Numbered from the stretch's first letter, positions 36,668 to 43,562 are shown. The stretch is 64,000 nucleotides of DNA from Bacteroides fragilis (GCF_019583405.1 NZ_SZUU01000007.1:210722-274721); one strand, 5' to 3'. A program made the numbers and translations. Notes: a model not told the origin generated them from the sequence alone.

Positions 36668-36750
36668 CAAAGGTATGGCTTATCTCGGCCACCGCCAGTG
36701 AGAAAGACTGATTTCTCACTGATTTTTCACTGATTTCTTACTATTTTCTG
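36668..36750 (-). promoter_or_regulatory. Promoter and putative operator of short NVEALA peptide, copy A
   Basis: On the minus strand TACCTTTG at 36668-36675 is the -7 element. Twenty bases further upstream begins a perfect inverted repeat CAGTGAGAAA-6-TTTCTCACTG (36696-36721), which overlaps the -33 position. It runs into three 11-bp tandem units ACTGATTTYTY (36707-36739; +-strand sequence) and a degenerate fourth. OmpR/PhoB-type regulators commonly bind tandem 10-11-bp repeats, and one such domain is encoded next door. Confidence 0.6.
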
Positions 36751-37120
36751 AACGAAAGTGGAGTTGATAGCCTCCATTTACCAAAGTAACACCAAGATTA
36801 GCCCCTATTTTCCTTAAATCAGTACGTAAATCAGTAATCAGTCGGTTCCTGCGTTCCATACAAGAATCTACATCCTCTAATTCTTTCCAGAATAGTTTTT
36901 TCAAATCTTCATTCAACAGCAAATGATCGGGTTTAAGAAATGCCAGCAATACCTCAGCAACTCGTTTTCGGAGTATACAAGTCTGTTTACGATAAGTGAT
37001 ACTCCTCTCCAGATAATCAAATGTAAGTCCATTGACTTCCCAAACAAATTCACCTTTTTGTTGAGCTGGCAGTTGTGATGATTCAATAAATTCAAAACAA
37101 CCAGTAAATGCCATCACCAC
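36716..37120 (-). CDS. Truncated regulator: OmpR/PhoB-type winged-helix DNA-binding domain alone
   Basis: 134 residues from a GTG (37120) or 132 from ATG (37114). From SSQLPAQQKGEFVWEVNGLTF to the end it is ~90% identical to the C-terminal domain of the regulator at 40033-41148. The two transmembrane helices and outside domain are missing, replaced by ~11 residues (MVMAFTGCFEF) that resemble an NVEALA leader fragment. It could be a soluble DNA-binding protein or a decaying relic. It stops at the tandem repeats upstream of the short NVEALA gene. Confidence 0.6.
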   Translation of the reverse strand: MVMAFTGCFEFIESSQLPAQQKGEFVWEVNGLTFDYLERSITYRKQTCILRKRVAEVLLAFLKPDHLLLNEDLKKLFWKELEDVDSCMERRNRLITDLRTDLRKIGANLGVTLVNGGYQLHFRSENSKKSVKNQ

Positions 37121-37145
37121 ACAACAGTCAGCTCTTTCCTTCCTT

Positions 37146-37628
37146 CTATTCTCTTTTCAACCGATAACGATATAACGAATCTTTCACCACACATGACACA
37201 ACAAAAGAGGCATCCTCTTCACTATCTATGAGAATAAATGGAAATGCATCGGCAGAAAGACTAACCAAATGTTCACAATCAGGTAATTTATATCTGTCAT
37301 CAACTATAACCAGTACCGAGTCTGAGCCTTCAACAAGGTTACTTGATAATTCCACATCATCAAGCTTCTTCACAAACCGAAAGTATTTATACCCCTCATG
37401 CTTTCTATATACCGAATCAATTTTAGCCGATCGAAAATAAATTTCTTTAGAAGCAGCAAGACTTTTACTCACCACTTCCGTCATTAACACCCGAACTGCA
37501 TCTGAATAAAAAAACAGATAACAAACGACTATCGCGACAGCAGACAAAGAAAAAACATGACAAATATTTCTAGTCACAATTATTGTTTTTAAGATATTTA
37601 GAAGCCGTTTTGAATTATAAAAGATCAA
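37146..37628 (-). CDS. Membrane-anchored protein of unknown function
   Basis: 160 residues with one transmembrane helix (VFSLSAVAIVVCYLFFY, about residues 25-41) and an extracytoplasmic C-terminal part with VVSKSLAASKEIYFRSAKIDS and DSEEDASFVVSCVVKDSLYRYRL. No known family is recognised. It lies directly before the truncated regulator in the island, and a C-terminal remnant of a second copy lies at 33745-33872, so it is part of the repeated module. Possibly a signal input partner of the regulator. Confidence 0.55.
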   Translation of the reverse strand: MIFYNSKRLLNILKTIIVTRNICHVFSLSAVAIVVCYLFFYSDAVRVLMTEVVSKSLAASKEIYFRSAKIDSVYRKHEGYKYFRFVKKLDDVELSSNLVEGSDSVLVIVDDRYKLPDCEHLVSLSADAFPFILIDSEEDASFVVSCVVKDSLYRYRLKRE

Positions 37629-37699
37629 TATAATATATTATCTATCAGCAGGTTAATTAAATATCATTTCTTAACTTTATGGCTACCAAAACATAAGTT

Positions 37700-38248
37700 A
37701 TGAGTAATTATCCAACCAACCTAACTGATAAACAGTGGTAAGTTATAAAGAATATAGTAGAAACCAAAGAAAGGAAACGAAAACATCCTTTACGTAAGAT
37801 GATAAATGCTATGCTGTACCTTACTAAGACCGCCTGTCAGTGGCGAATGCTTCTCAAGGAATTTGGCCCTTGGTAAACCATTTACTTCTATTTCCGTAAA
37901 TGGAAGTTGGAAAGAGTCTTTGAGGAGTTGATGCACCATCTCCGAGAATCGGTCCGAAAAGCTTTTGGCAAAGCTATCAGCCCCATAGATTCCAAAACTG
38001 TAAGAACTTCTCATCACATTGATACGCTTGGCATAATTCCGGTGGTAGTTATTCACACTGCAAACATACTCAGGCCTGATGCCGCCAAACAGTTCACAGT
38101 ACCATCCAAAAGATGGATTGTGGACAGAACTTTTTCATGGTTCGAAAGTTTTAGAAGGCTCAGTAAAGACAACGAAGTACTTCCAGAAACTTCACAAACC
38201 ATGATATACCTAACAATGATACAAATGATGCTTAACAGGACCAAATGA
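37700..38248 (+). pseudogene. IS5-type transposase, degraded
   Basis: Reading from ATG 37700 (MSNYPTNLTDKQW) there are in-frame stops at 37739-37741 and 37874-37876. Recognisable pieces are CQWRMLLKEFGPW, ISPIDSKTVRTSHHIDTLGI, and KRWIVDRTFSWFESFRRLSKDNEVLPETSQTMIYLTMIQMML, the DDE-transposase core of the IS5 family. The central segment between the TSHHID and KRWIVDRTF blocks is much shorter than usual, so there is also an internal deletion. It is inactive. No terminal inverted repeats were identified with confidence. Confidence 0.88.
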
Positions 38249-38302
38249 TAAATTCGAATATAGGGACTTAGTCGCAGCGAAATGCCCCACTCTCTTCTGA
38301 AA

Positions 38303-39361
38303 TTATGGAATGTTATCGAACGATACTAAAGTAGGTTCAGGCATATTACCCAATCCTATTATTTTATGCAACTTCGTGCATAAAGCTATCCGGTATATTC
38401 TTTTATCTAATAATAATTTTGCAATAGGCAATCCTTTATAGTCGAAAATTAATATTTTGTTTGCCATTGATTTATGTGGGTCTTTAAAATCATAATCACT
38501 TAATAGCTGGTCTAAATATAATACATAAATATACTTGTCATCCATTGCTAAATCTAATACTTGTCCAAAACTTCTTTCTTTACTAAACAGAAGGTCGCTG
38601 TTTTTACATTCATAAAAAGATTTATCAAAATAGAAGCTCCAATCTTTTATCATGACATCGTTTTCCAAATGGTATTTTGCAAGGTATGGCAATTTGTTAG
38701 GAGTAAATACCATATTGCCCTCATAAGCAGATAAATGCCCCTTTAAATTCATTCGTGACGACAGCATAGACAATTCTCCCTCAATAGGAGAATTTCCAAA
38801 TCTTTGTAATGGTTGTAAATTACTATCTAACAGCGAAAAGAAACTTCCGTCTTTTCCGCATAATAGCGAAACAAAATGTTTGTCATCCAACTTCACAAAT
38901 TTATAATCCGCCGGATTTAGTTCACCTTTCTTACGCTTATAAGGTGCTCTATTTCTTGATAACTCTTTAATAACCATACCATCTTTACTATCATTCAAAG
39001 ACATTACAGCCAAAGTTTGCGTATTGATATCGTTCAAGCCAAATGTGTTTTCATGAGCGTATGTAATCATCGGTTGAAGAAATTCGCCCGGACCATTTCC
39101 TAAAGATCCATAAGCATATATTTTTTTCATTCCTGAAGGTATCGAATATACACTGCAAAAGTCCTTTTGGGCGATATGGGTCATTACTAAAAAAGTATCA
39201 ACACAACCAATCCATCCCACATTAATCAATAATTCTGTATCTGATTGTTCGCATTTTACTTCTATTACCTTATCGAATGTTGAGATATTCGTATTATCCC
39301 TCAAATTACAGCTCGACAATAAGCATGAAAAAATTACTATAAAAAAAAACTGTTTCTGCAT
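38303..39361 (-). CDS. TolB-like/BF3164-type beta-propeller lipoprotein (copy 4)
   Basis: 352 residues from MQKQFFFIVIFSCLLSSCNLRDN, a lipoprotein signal; an in-frame start at 39424 is rejected because it would bury this signal. The GSLGNGPGEFLQPMI motif near residue 90 and FDYKGLPIAKLLLDKRIY near the end match copies 1 and 3. In this part of the island no NVEALA gene precedes it; instead there is the truncated thioredoxin-like gene and a ~200-base unfamiliar stretch. Function unknown. Confidence 0.8.
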   Translation of the reverse strand: MQKQFFFIVIFSCLLSSCNLRDNTNISTFDKVIEVKCEQSDTELLINVGWIGCVDTFLVMTHIAQKDFCSVYSIPSGMKKIYAYGSLGNGPGEFLQPMITYAHENTFGLNDINTQTLAVMSLNDSKDGMVIKELSRNRAPYKRKKGELNPADYKFVKLDDKHFVSLLCGKDGSFFSLLDSNLQPLQRFGNSPIEGELSMLSSRMNLKGHLSAYEGNMVFTPNKLPYLAKYHLENDVMIKDWSFYFDKSFYECKNSDLLFSKERSFGQVLDLAMDDKYIYVLYLDQLLSDYDFKDPHKSMANKILIFDYKGLPIAKLLLDKRIYRIALCTKLHKIIGLGNMPEPTLVSFDNIP

Positions 39362-39601
39362 AGGTTTACATATTATTAAACGACGTGTGGAAAAATTATA
39401 GCCATTTGTGCCAAAACATGACACTCATTCCTTTTAAGGTGGAATCAAAAACCTTTTCCTGTTTTGATAAAATTTGCTACTTTTGCACACATCACCTCCT
39501 TTCGTATTGGTTGATAATGATGGGGCGTGAGAGCTTCATTAACAAAGGTTGCAAGTCTGTGTATGTGTATTGAAGCTTCCTTTTTTCCCTTTGAAATATG
39601 C
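39362..39601. other. Insert-like stretch at the break of the truncated thioredoxin-like gene
   Basis: These 240 bases lie between the propeller gene and the homologous block at 39602. On the + strand there is a TACTTTTG element (39478-39485) followed by a short frame from ATG 39514 ending in MMGRESFINKGCKSVYVY and a stop. This looks like the 5' end of a removed gene, perhaps a transposase. The call is weak. The homology to the intact gene ends exactly at 39601/39602. Confidence 0.3.
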
Positions 39602-39809
39602 AAGTCATTATGGTATATTCATTTTGAGGAAACGAATAACCGGCACTGTCCTTTCCCAAAACACTGAATGTCATATCAGCGGGATAGACAATCGTTCTAC
39701 CTTCCCATTCGTGAATCAAACGGGATATTTGCTGCTCTTTGGTCTCTTTACATGAGCAAAGTGCCATCAGAAAGCATAAATAGCCGATAAGTTTAATGGG
39801 ACGGCCCAT
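39602..39809 (-). pseudogene. 5' fragment of the thioredoxin-like/DUF1573 lipoprotein gene (copy B)
   Basis: Starts at ATG 39809, in a TAATG overlap with the short NVEALA stop. It reads MGRPIKLIGYLCFLMALCSC, a full lipoprotein signal, then KETKEQQISRLIHEWEGRT... up to PQNEYTIMT, where homology with 35535-36380 stops. The frame then continues with unrelated residues to a stop at 39492. The thioredoxin CXXC and all of DUF1573 are gone. This copy therefore keeps what the copy at 35535-36380 lost and lacks what that one kept. Confidence 0.85.
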
Positions 39810-40036
39810 TATTCTTCACGGTATACTACCTCAACTTTCAGATATGTGAACGGACAGTCCACAGATCCGTCACCGAAACAGGCTATTTCTCCATCGGGGA
39901 ACGACTCTCCTGTAGCCAAAGCCTCCACATTTTGTAATAGCAAACCGGCTTCTTGTACCTTTCCTTCTTTTCTCACAGAAACAAGACCTATTAGCAGTAG
40001 CCCGATAAGTCCAATAGTAATTTTTGCGTTTTTCAT
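39809..40036 (-). CDS. Short NVEALA peptide, 75 residues (copy B)
   Basis: Near-identical to copy A: MKNAKITIGLIGLLLIGLVSV leader, QNVEALA at 35-41, cysteines 53 and 61. Its ATG overlaps the stop of the transmembrane regulator (TATGA), so translation may be coupled. A TACCTTTG -7 element lies inside the regulator's 3' end at 40052-40059, as in copy A, but the inverted repeat and tandem repeats upstream are largely lost here. Confidence 0.8.
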   Translation of the reverse strand: MKNAKITIGLIGLLLIGLVSVRKEGKVQEAGLLLQNVEALATGESFPDGEIACFGDGSVDCPFTYLKVEVVYREE

Positions 40037-41148
40037 ACTCTATGTTTTTTGCAAAGGTATGGCTTTTCTCGCCCACCGCCAGTGAGAAAGACTGATTTTT
40101 TACTATTTTCTGAACGAAAGTGAAGTTGATAGCCTCCATTTACCAAAGTAACACCAAGATTAGCCCCTATTTTCCTTAAATCGGTACGTAAATCAGTAAT
40201 CAGTCGGTTCCTGCGTTCCATAAAAGAATCGACATTATCCAATTCTTTCCAGAATAGTTTTTTCAGATCTTCATTCAACAGCAAATGGCCGGGTACTTTA
40301 AGAAATGCCAACAATACCTCAACAACTTGTTTTCGGAGTATACAAGTCTGATCATGATAAGTGATACTCCTCTGCAGATAATCAAATGTAAGTCCATTGA
40401 CCTCCCAAACAAATTCACTTTTTTGTTGAACAAGCGGTTGCGACGATTTAACATGATTATCTACTATTCTGAACTTAGATAAAACTTGAACAAGAAAAAG
40501 ACGAACACCCGGAACATAAAACAAACAAAAGATCAGTGAAAAAAGAACATAGCTCCAAGTCCATAGATTATTCCAATGTGCTTTTAAAATAACGTCCACC
40601 CAAAAAGGTCTTATAAAAGCATCCATTTTTATGCAATAACCGATCCCTGTACTATAGGCTAATAAAAAACAATCAAGTTCATTTAGCCCACACGACACCG
40701 ATATCCGCTCTCCGTTCTTTAGAGAACTTGTTAATTTTATTCCGGTCTTAGCACAGATGCCATCCATACGAAGCTTCAACAGCCATTTCTGATTCAGAGA
40801 ATCCACATTGATAGAGTTTCGCTCTATAAGGTAAGATTGTTTAACTCTCTGCACAAAAGATGTATCCGCATAAACAGTATCAATGCCAAATCGACGTACA
40901 TCGTGAGTCCCGCTCTTATCTGTAAGGGTTACTTTCTTATTCTTTACTTGTTTCTTCCCGGTAACGTACGCCTGATTGGGATTCAATTTTCGGAATCTAC
41001 ATTCCAAGTCTTCATCAATTGTACGCAACAAGAGTTTTTGTGCACTTGCATTTACAATAGGCAGACCCATACGATAAAGATAGGATCCAAAAGTAATTGT
41101 AATCCCTATCCAAAGTAAAGCAAATAAGATACTATAGATAAATTTCAT
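40033..41148 (-). CDS. ToxR-like transmembrane regulator with OmpR/PhoB-type DNA-binding domain
   Basis: 371 residues. Transmembrane helix 1 at about 5-25, an outside domain (about 26-193) with several cysteines (VSCGLNELDC, GIGYCIKM), helix 2 at about 195-222, then a cytoplasmic winged-helix domain (about 245-345: FVWEVNGLTFDYLQRSITY, LRKQVVEVLLAFL, LLLNEDLKKLFW, RRNRLITDLRTDLRKI, VTLVNGGYQLHF). The helices and DNA-binding domain in one chain suggest it senses an outside signal and binds DNA without a kinase. Its last ~18 residues arise from loss of two 11-bp repeat units, which removes the stop seen in copy A. Probable regulator of the island. Confidence 0.72.
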   Translation of the reverse strand: MKFIYSILFALLWIGITITFGSYLYRMGLPIVNASAQKLLLRTIDEDLECRFRKLNPNQAYVTGKKQVKNKKVTLTDKSGTHDVRRFGIDTVYADTSFVQRVKQSYLIERNSINVDSLNQKWLLKLRMDGICAKTGIKLTSSLKNGERISVSCGLNELDCFLLAYSTGIGYCIKMDAFIRPFWVDVILKAHWNNLWTWSYVLFSLIFCLFYVPGVRLFLVQVLSKFRIVDNHVKSSQPLVQQKSEFVWEVNGLTFDYLQRSITYHDQTCILRKQVVEVLLAFLKVPGHLLLNEDLKKLFWKELDNVDSFMERRNRLITDLRTDLRKIGANLGVTLVNGGYQLHFRSENSKKSVFLTGGGREKPYLCKKHRV

Positions 41149-41424
41149 TGTTCATCATTTTCTTTTGCAAAGAAAATCAAAAAAAGAGTTGATTACAAAT
41201 AAAATATAATTTTTCTACCGCCAGTTTCATCTATAAATCTTATCAATAACAGTCTGACATTATCCAACTGAGCCACATGCAAATACACTATTGATTCATT
41301 ACTCTTCACACAATTTCCCAAAGACCTTTCCCCCTGCACAAATAAGGAAGAGACCAACTTGATTTCCCCCATATCATAAACCTTTATGAACAAGATAATT
41401 ACCATTTTTCATACGATCTTTACT
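41149..41424. other. Upstream region of the regulator, no gene assigned
   Basis: A 70-codon frame (41193-41405, minus strand) starting MVIILFIKVYDMGE has no signal, no recognised domain and no clear ribosome site, so it is not called as a gene. No consensus promoter for the regulator was identified with confidence. Confidence 0.4.
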
Positions 41425-41426
41425 CC

Positions 41427-41518
41427 GGCCCGCATACGTGGGCTCATGGGCCCGCATACCGGGGCTTATCGGCCCACGTACCCGGGCTCATGGGCACAGA
41501 CATGCGGGCCCGGATAAG
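41427..41518. repeat. GC-rich tandem 22-nt repeat, four units
   Basis: Units begin at 41427, 41449, 41471 and 41493, exactly 22 bases apart. The first three begin GGCCCRYRTAC and end GGGCTYAT plus two bases. Each is partly self-complementary (GGCCC/GGGCT type), so the array can form alternative hairpins. It is far more GC-rich than its surroundings. The rest of the gap to cdaA (41519-41791) holds the next repeat and no gene. Confidence 0.75.
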
Positions 41519-41644
41519 ATTCAGACCATTTTCGCTAAAGATACTAAGGAAAACAAAATGCTTTTATAGGTATAAGCAGAAAGAACAGCCCACCCATCAT
41601 GCTATATATAAATAGATTACGCTTATTTCCTTTACTAAAATGAA

Positions 41645-41760
41645 GGGTGGAAGATGGAAGATAGGGGTGGAAGATAAAAGCCCTTAAAAATAGCATCTTC
41701 CACCCGCTAAGAGTCTGTTTATCAGAACCAAGATTCTTAAAAGGTGGAAGATGGAAGATC
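41645..41760. repeat. Repeat cluster of GGTGGAAGATGGAAGAT words
   Basis: GGGTGGAAGATGGAAGAT at 41645-41662, GGGGTGGAAGAT at 41664-41675, its reverse complement ATCTTCCACCC at about 41695-41705 and GGTGGAAGATGGAAGATC at 41743-41760. The inverted pair can form a hairpin downstream of cdaA. Confidence 0.7.
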
Positions 41761-41791
41761 GAAATGCATTTTTTGTATGAGAGCGTGATAT

Positions 41792-42556
41792 TTAGCTTTC
41801 CTTTGTCAGCAGACTTTCAAGTTCTTCAGCACTCTGGCGAAGATAAAACTGTCCGCGCCATGCTACAGAAATTGCTCCGGTTTCTTCGGAAACGATAATG
41901 GCTAAAGCATCCGAGACTTGAGATATGCCCATTGCTGCCCGATGACGGAGTCCCAGTTCTTTGGGTATATCCAAATTATGTGACACAGGAAGAATACATC
42001 CGGCAGCTTTGATACGCTTCTTACTGATTACCATTGCACCGTCATGCAAAGGACTGTTCTTAAAGAAAATGTTCTCTATCAGGCGCTGGTTGATATTGGC
42101 ATCGATAATCTCACCGGTACGAATGACATCGTCAAGAGGGACATTACGTTCCATCACGATCAAGGCCCCCACCTTCTGCTTTCCCATACTGATACAGGCC
42201 ATCACGATGGGCATGATATCATCATGCTGAAGTTTTTCTTTTTTATTTCCGGTAAGGAAACGTACCAAGGCACTGGCATGTTGATGCGAACCGAGCGTGA
42301 GAAGGAAACGCCTGATCTCATCCTGAAACAAAACGATCAGTGCCAATACTCCCACGCTTACCAACTTATCGAAAATAGAACCGAGGAGTTTCATCTCGAG
42401 CACTTGCGAAACAACCAGCCAGATAAGGATAAACACCAGAATACCGGTAAACACATTGATAGATCCGGAGGCTTTCATCAGCTTGTATGTATAGTAAAGC
42501 AGGAAAGCCACTAACAGGATATCAATAAAATCTTTTATGCCAAATTCAAAAAACAC
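41792..42556 (-). CDS. cdaA: Diadenylate cyclase CdaA (c-di-AMP synthesis)
   Basis: 254 residues. Three N-terminal hydrophobic helices (DILLVAFLLYYTYKL, INVFTGILVFILIWLVV, LVSVGVLALIVLFQDEI), then the DAC domain with DGAMVIS and LGLRHRAAMGIS, the DGA and RHR catalytic motifs, and VSEETGAISVAWRGQ. It makes c-di-AMP from two ATP at the inner membrane. No glmM/cdaR gene is adjacent. It follows folP, separated by 34 bases. Confidence 0.94.
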   Translation of the reverse strand: MFFEFGIKDFIDILLVAFLLYYTYKLMKASGSINVFTGILVFILIWLVVSQVLEMKLLGSIFDKLVSVGVLALIVLFQDEIRRFLLTLGSHQHASALVRFLTGNKKEKLQHDDIMPIVMACISMGKQKVGALIVMERNVPLDDVIRTGEIIDANINQRLIENIFFKNSPLHDGAMVISKKRIKAAGCILPVSHNLDIPKELGLRHRAAMGISQVSDALAIIVSEETGAISVAWRGQFYLRQSAEELESLLTKES

Positions 42557-42590
42557 GGGACTAAAGTATTAAGGGTTAAGTATACGGGTA

Positions 42591-43451
42591 TCAGGAACAA
42601 GCCGATACACTTTTTAATTTCTCTATCAGCCGAACCGACTCAACAGCTTCACGCACATCATGCACACGGAGAATATCGGCACCTTTCATCAAAGCTACCG
42701 TATCGAGCACTGTTGTTCCGTTGAGTGCTTCCTGCGGTGTGGTTCCAAACAAACGATAAATCATCGACTTGCGGGAAACTCCCACCAACAAGGGAAGTTC
42801 GAAAATGCCGAACTCTTCCAGATGCGCCATCAGTTCGTAGTTATGCTCCAACGTTTTGCCGAAGCCGAAACCGGGATCGAGAATAATGTCTTTCACTCCC
42901 AAGTCACGCAATTGTTGTACTTTCCGGGCAAAATAAATGAAGACCTCTTTCAGCAAATTTTCATAATGGGGCTCCTTCTGCATGTTTTGAGGGGTACCTT
43001 GCATGTGCATCATAATGTAAGGTACATTCAGGCGAGCCACCGTCGGGAACATCTGTTCGTCCATCTCACCGGCTGAAATGTCATTGATAATGGCCACTCC
43101 GTACTCCTTCACACATTCCTCAGCCACTCCGGCACGGAATGTATCAACTGAGATGATAGCGCCCGGATGATTCCGGTTCAATATTTCCAGACCGGTACGC
43201 AAACGCCGCATTTCTTCTTCGGACGAGATGTGTTCGGCGTTCGGGCGTGACGAATAAGCTCCTATATCAATCATAGAGGCCCCTTCATCAAGTATCTGAC
43301 GGGCACGTGCGGCAATATCGGCTTCTGTCCGGCTTCGGCTACCTGCATAAAAAGAATCGGGTGTAACATTGAGTATACCCATAACCTGCGGAGTGGAAAG
43401 ATCAAGTAAGCGACCGTTTACGTTCAGGCTTTTGAAAATCATTGAATCCAT
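42591..43451 (-). CDS. folP: Dihydropteroate synthase
   Basis: 286 residues. Motifs: MGILNVTPDSFYAGSRS, DIGAYSSRPNAEHIS, SVDTFRAGVAE, IINDISAG, MHMQGTPQNM, ILDPGFGFGKTLEHN and LLVGVSRKSMI. Condenses pABA with the pterin diphosphate in folate synthesis, the sulfonamide target. The ATG at 43442 (MIFKSLN) is an alternative start. It is divergent from the histidine kinase and upstream of cdaA. Confidence 0.96.
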   Translation of the reverse strand: MDSMIFKSLNVNGRLLDLSTPQVMGILNVTPDSFYAGSRSRTEADIAARARQILDEGASMIDIGAYSSRPNAEHISSEEEMRRLRTGLEILNRNHPGAIISVDTFRAGVAEECVKEYGVAIINDISAGEMDEQMFPTVARLNVPYIMMHMQGTPQNMQKEPHYENLLKEVFIYFARKVQQLRDLGVKDIILDPGFGFGKTLEHNYELMAHLEEFGIFELPLLVGVSRKSMIYRLFGTTPQEALNGTTVLDTVALMKGADILRVHDVREAVESVRLIEKLKSVSACS

Positions 43452-43562
43452 TTTCTGTTATTACGGTTGATTGACGCAAAGATAAAGAAAAATAAATGTC
43501 CTAATGCTATCAGCACACTAAAAATAAAGTTATCTTTGCAGCTATCAAGACTACTAAAAAAT

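Noticed and set aside
41193..41405. 70-codon frame upstream of the regulator on the minus strand
   Set aside because: No signal sequence, domain or ribosome-binding evidence; also the DNA is AT-rich non-coding in character.
41427..41518. Possible CRISPR array (four units, fixed spacing)
   Set aside because: The 22-nt units are continuous and lack unique spacers; no cas genes are in the window.
43467..43562. N-terminal extension of the histidine kinase
   Set aside because: A TATCTTTG -7 element lies between this in-frame ATG and the ATG at 43563, and the extension is Lys-rich without a signal.
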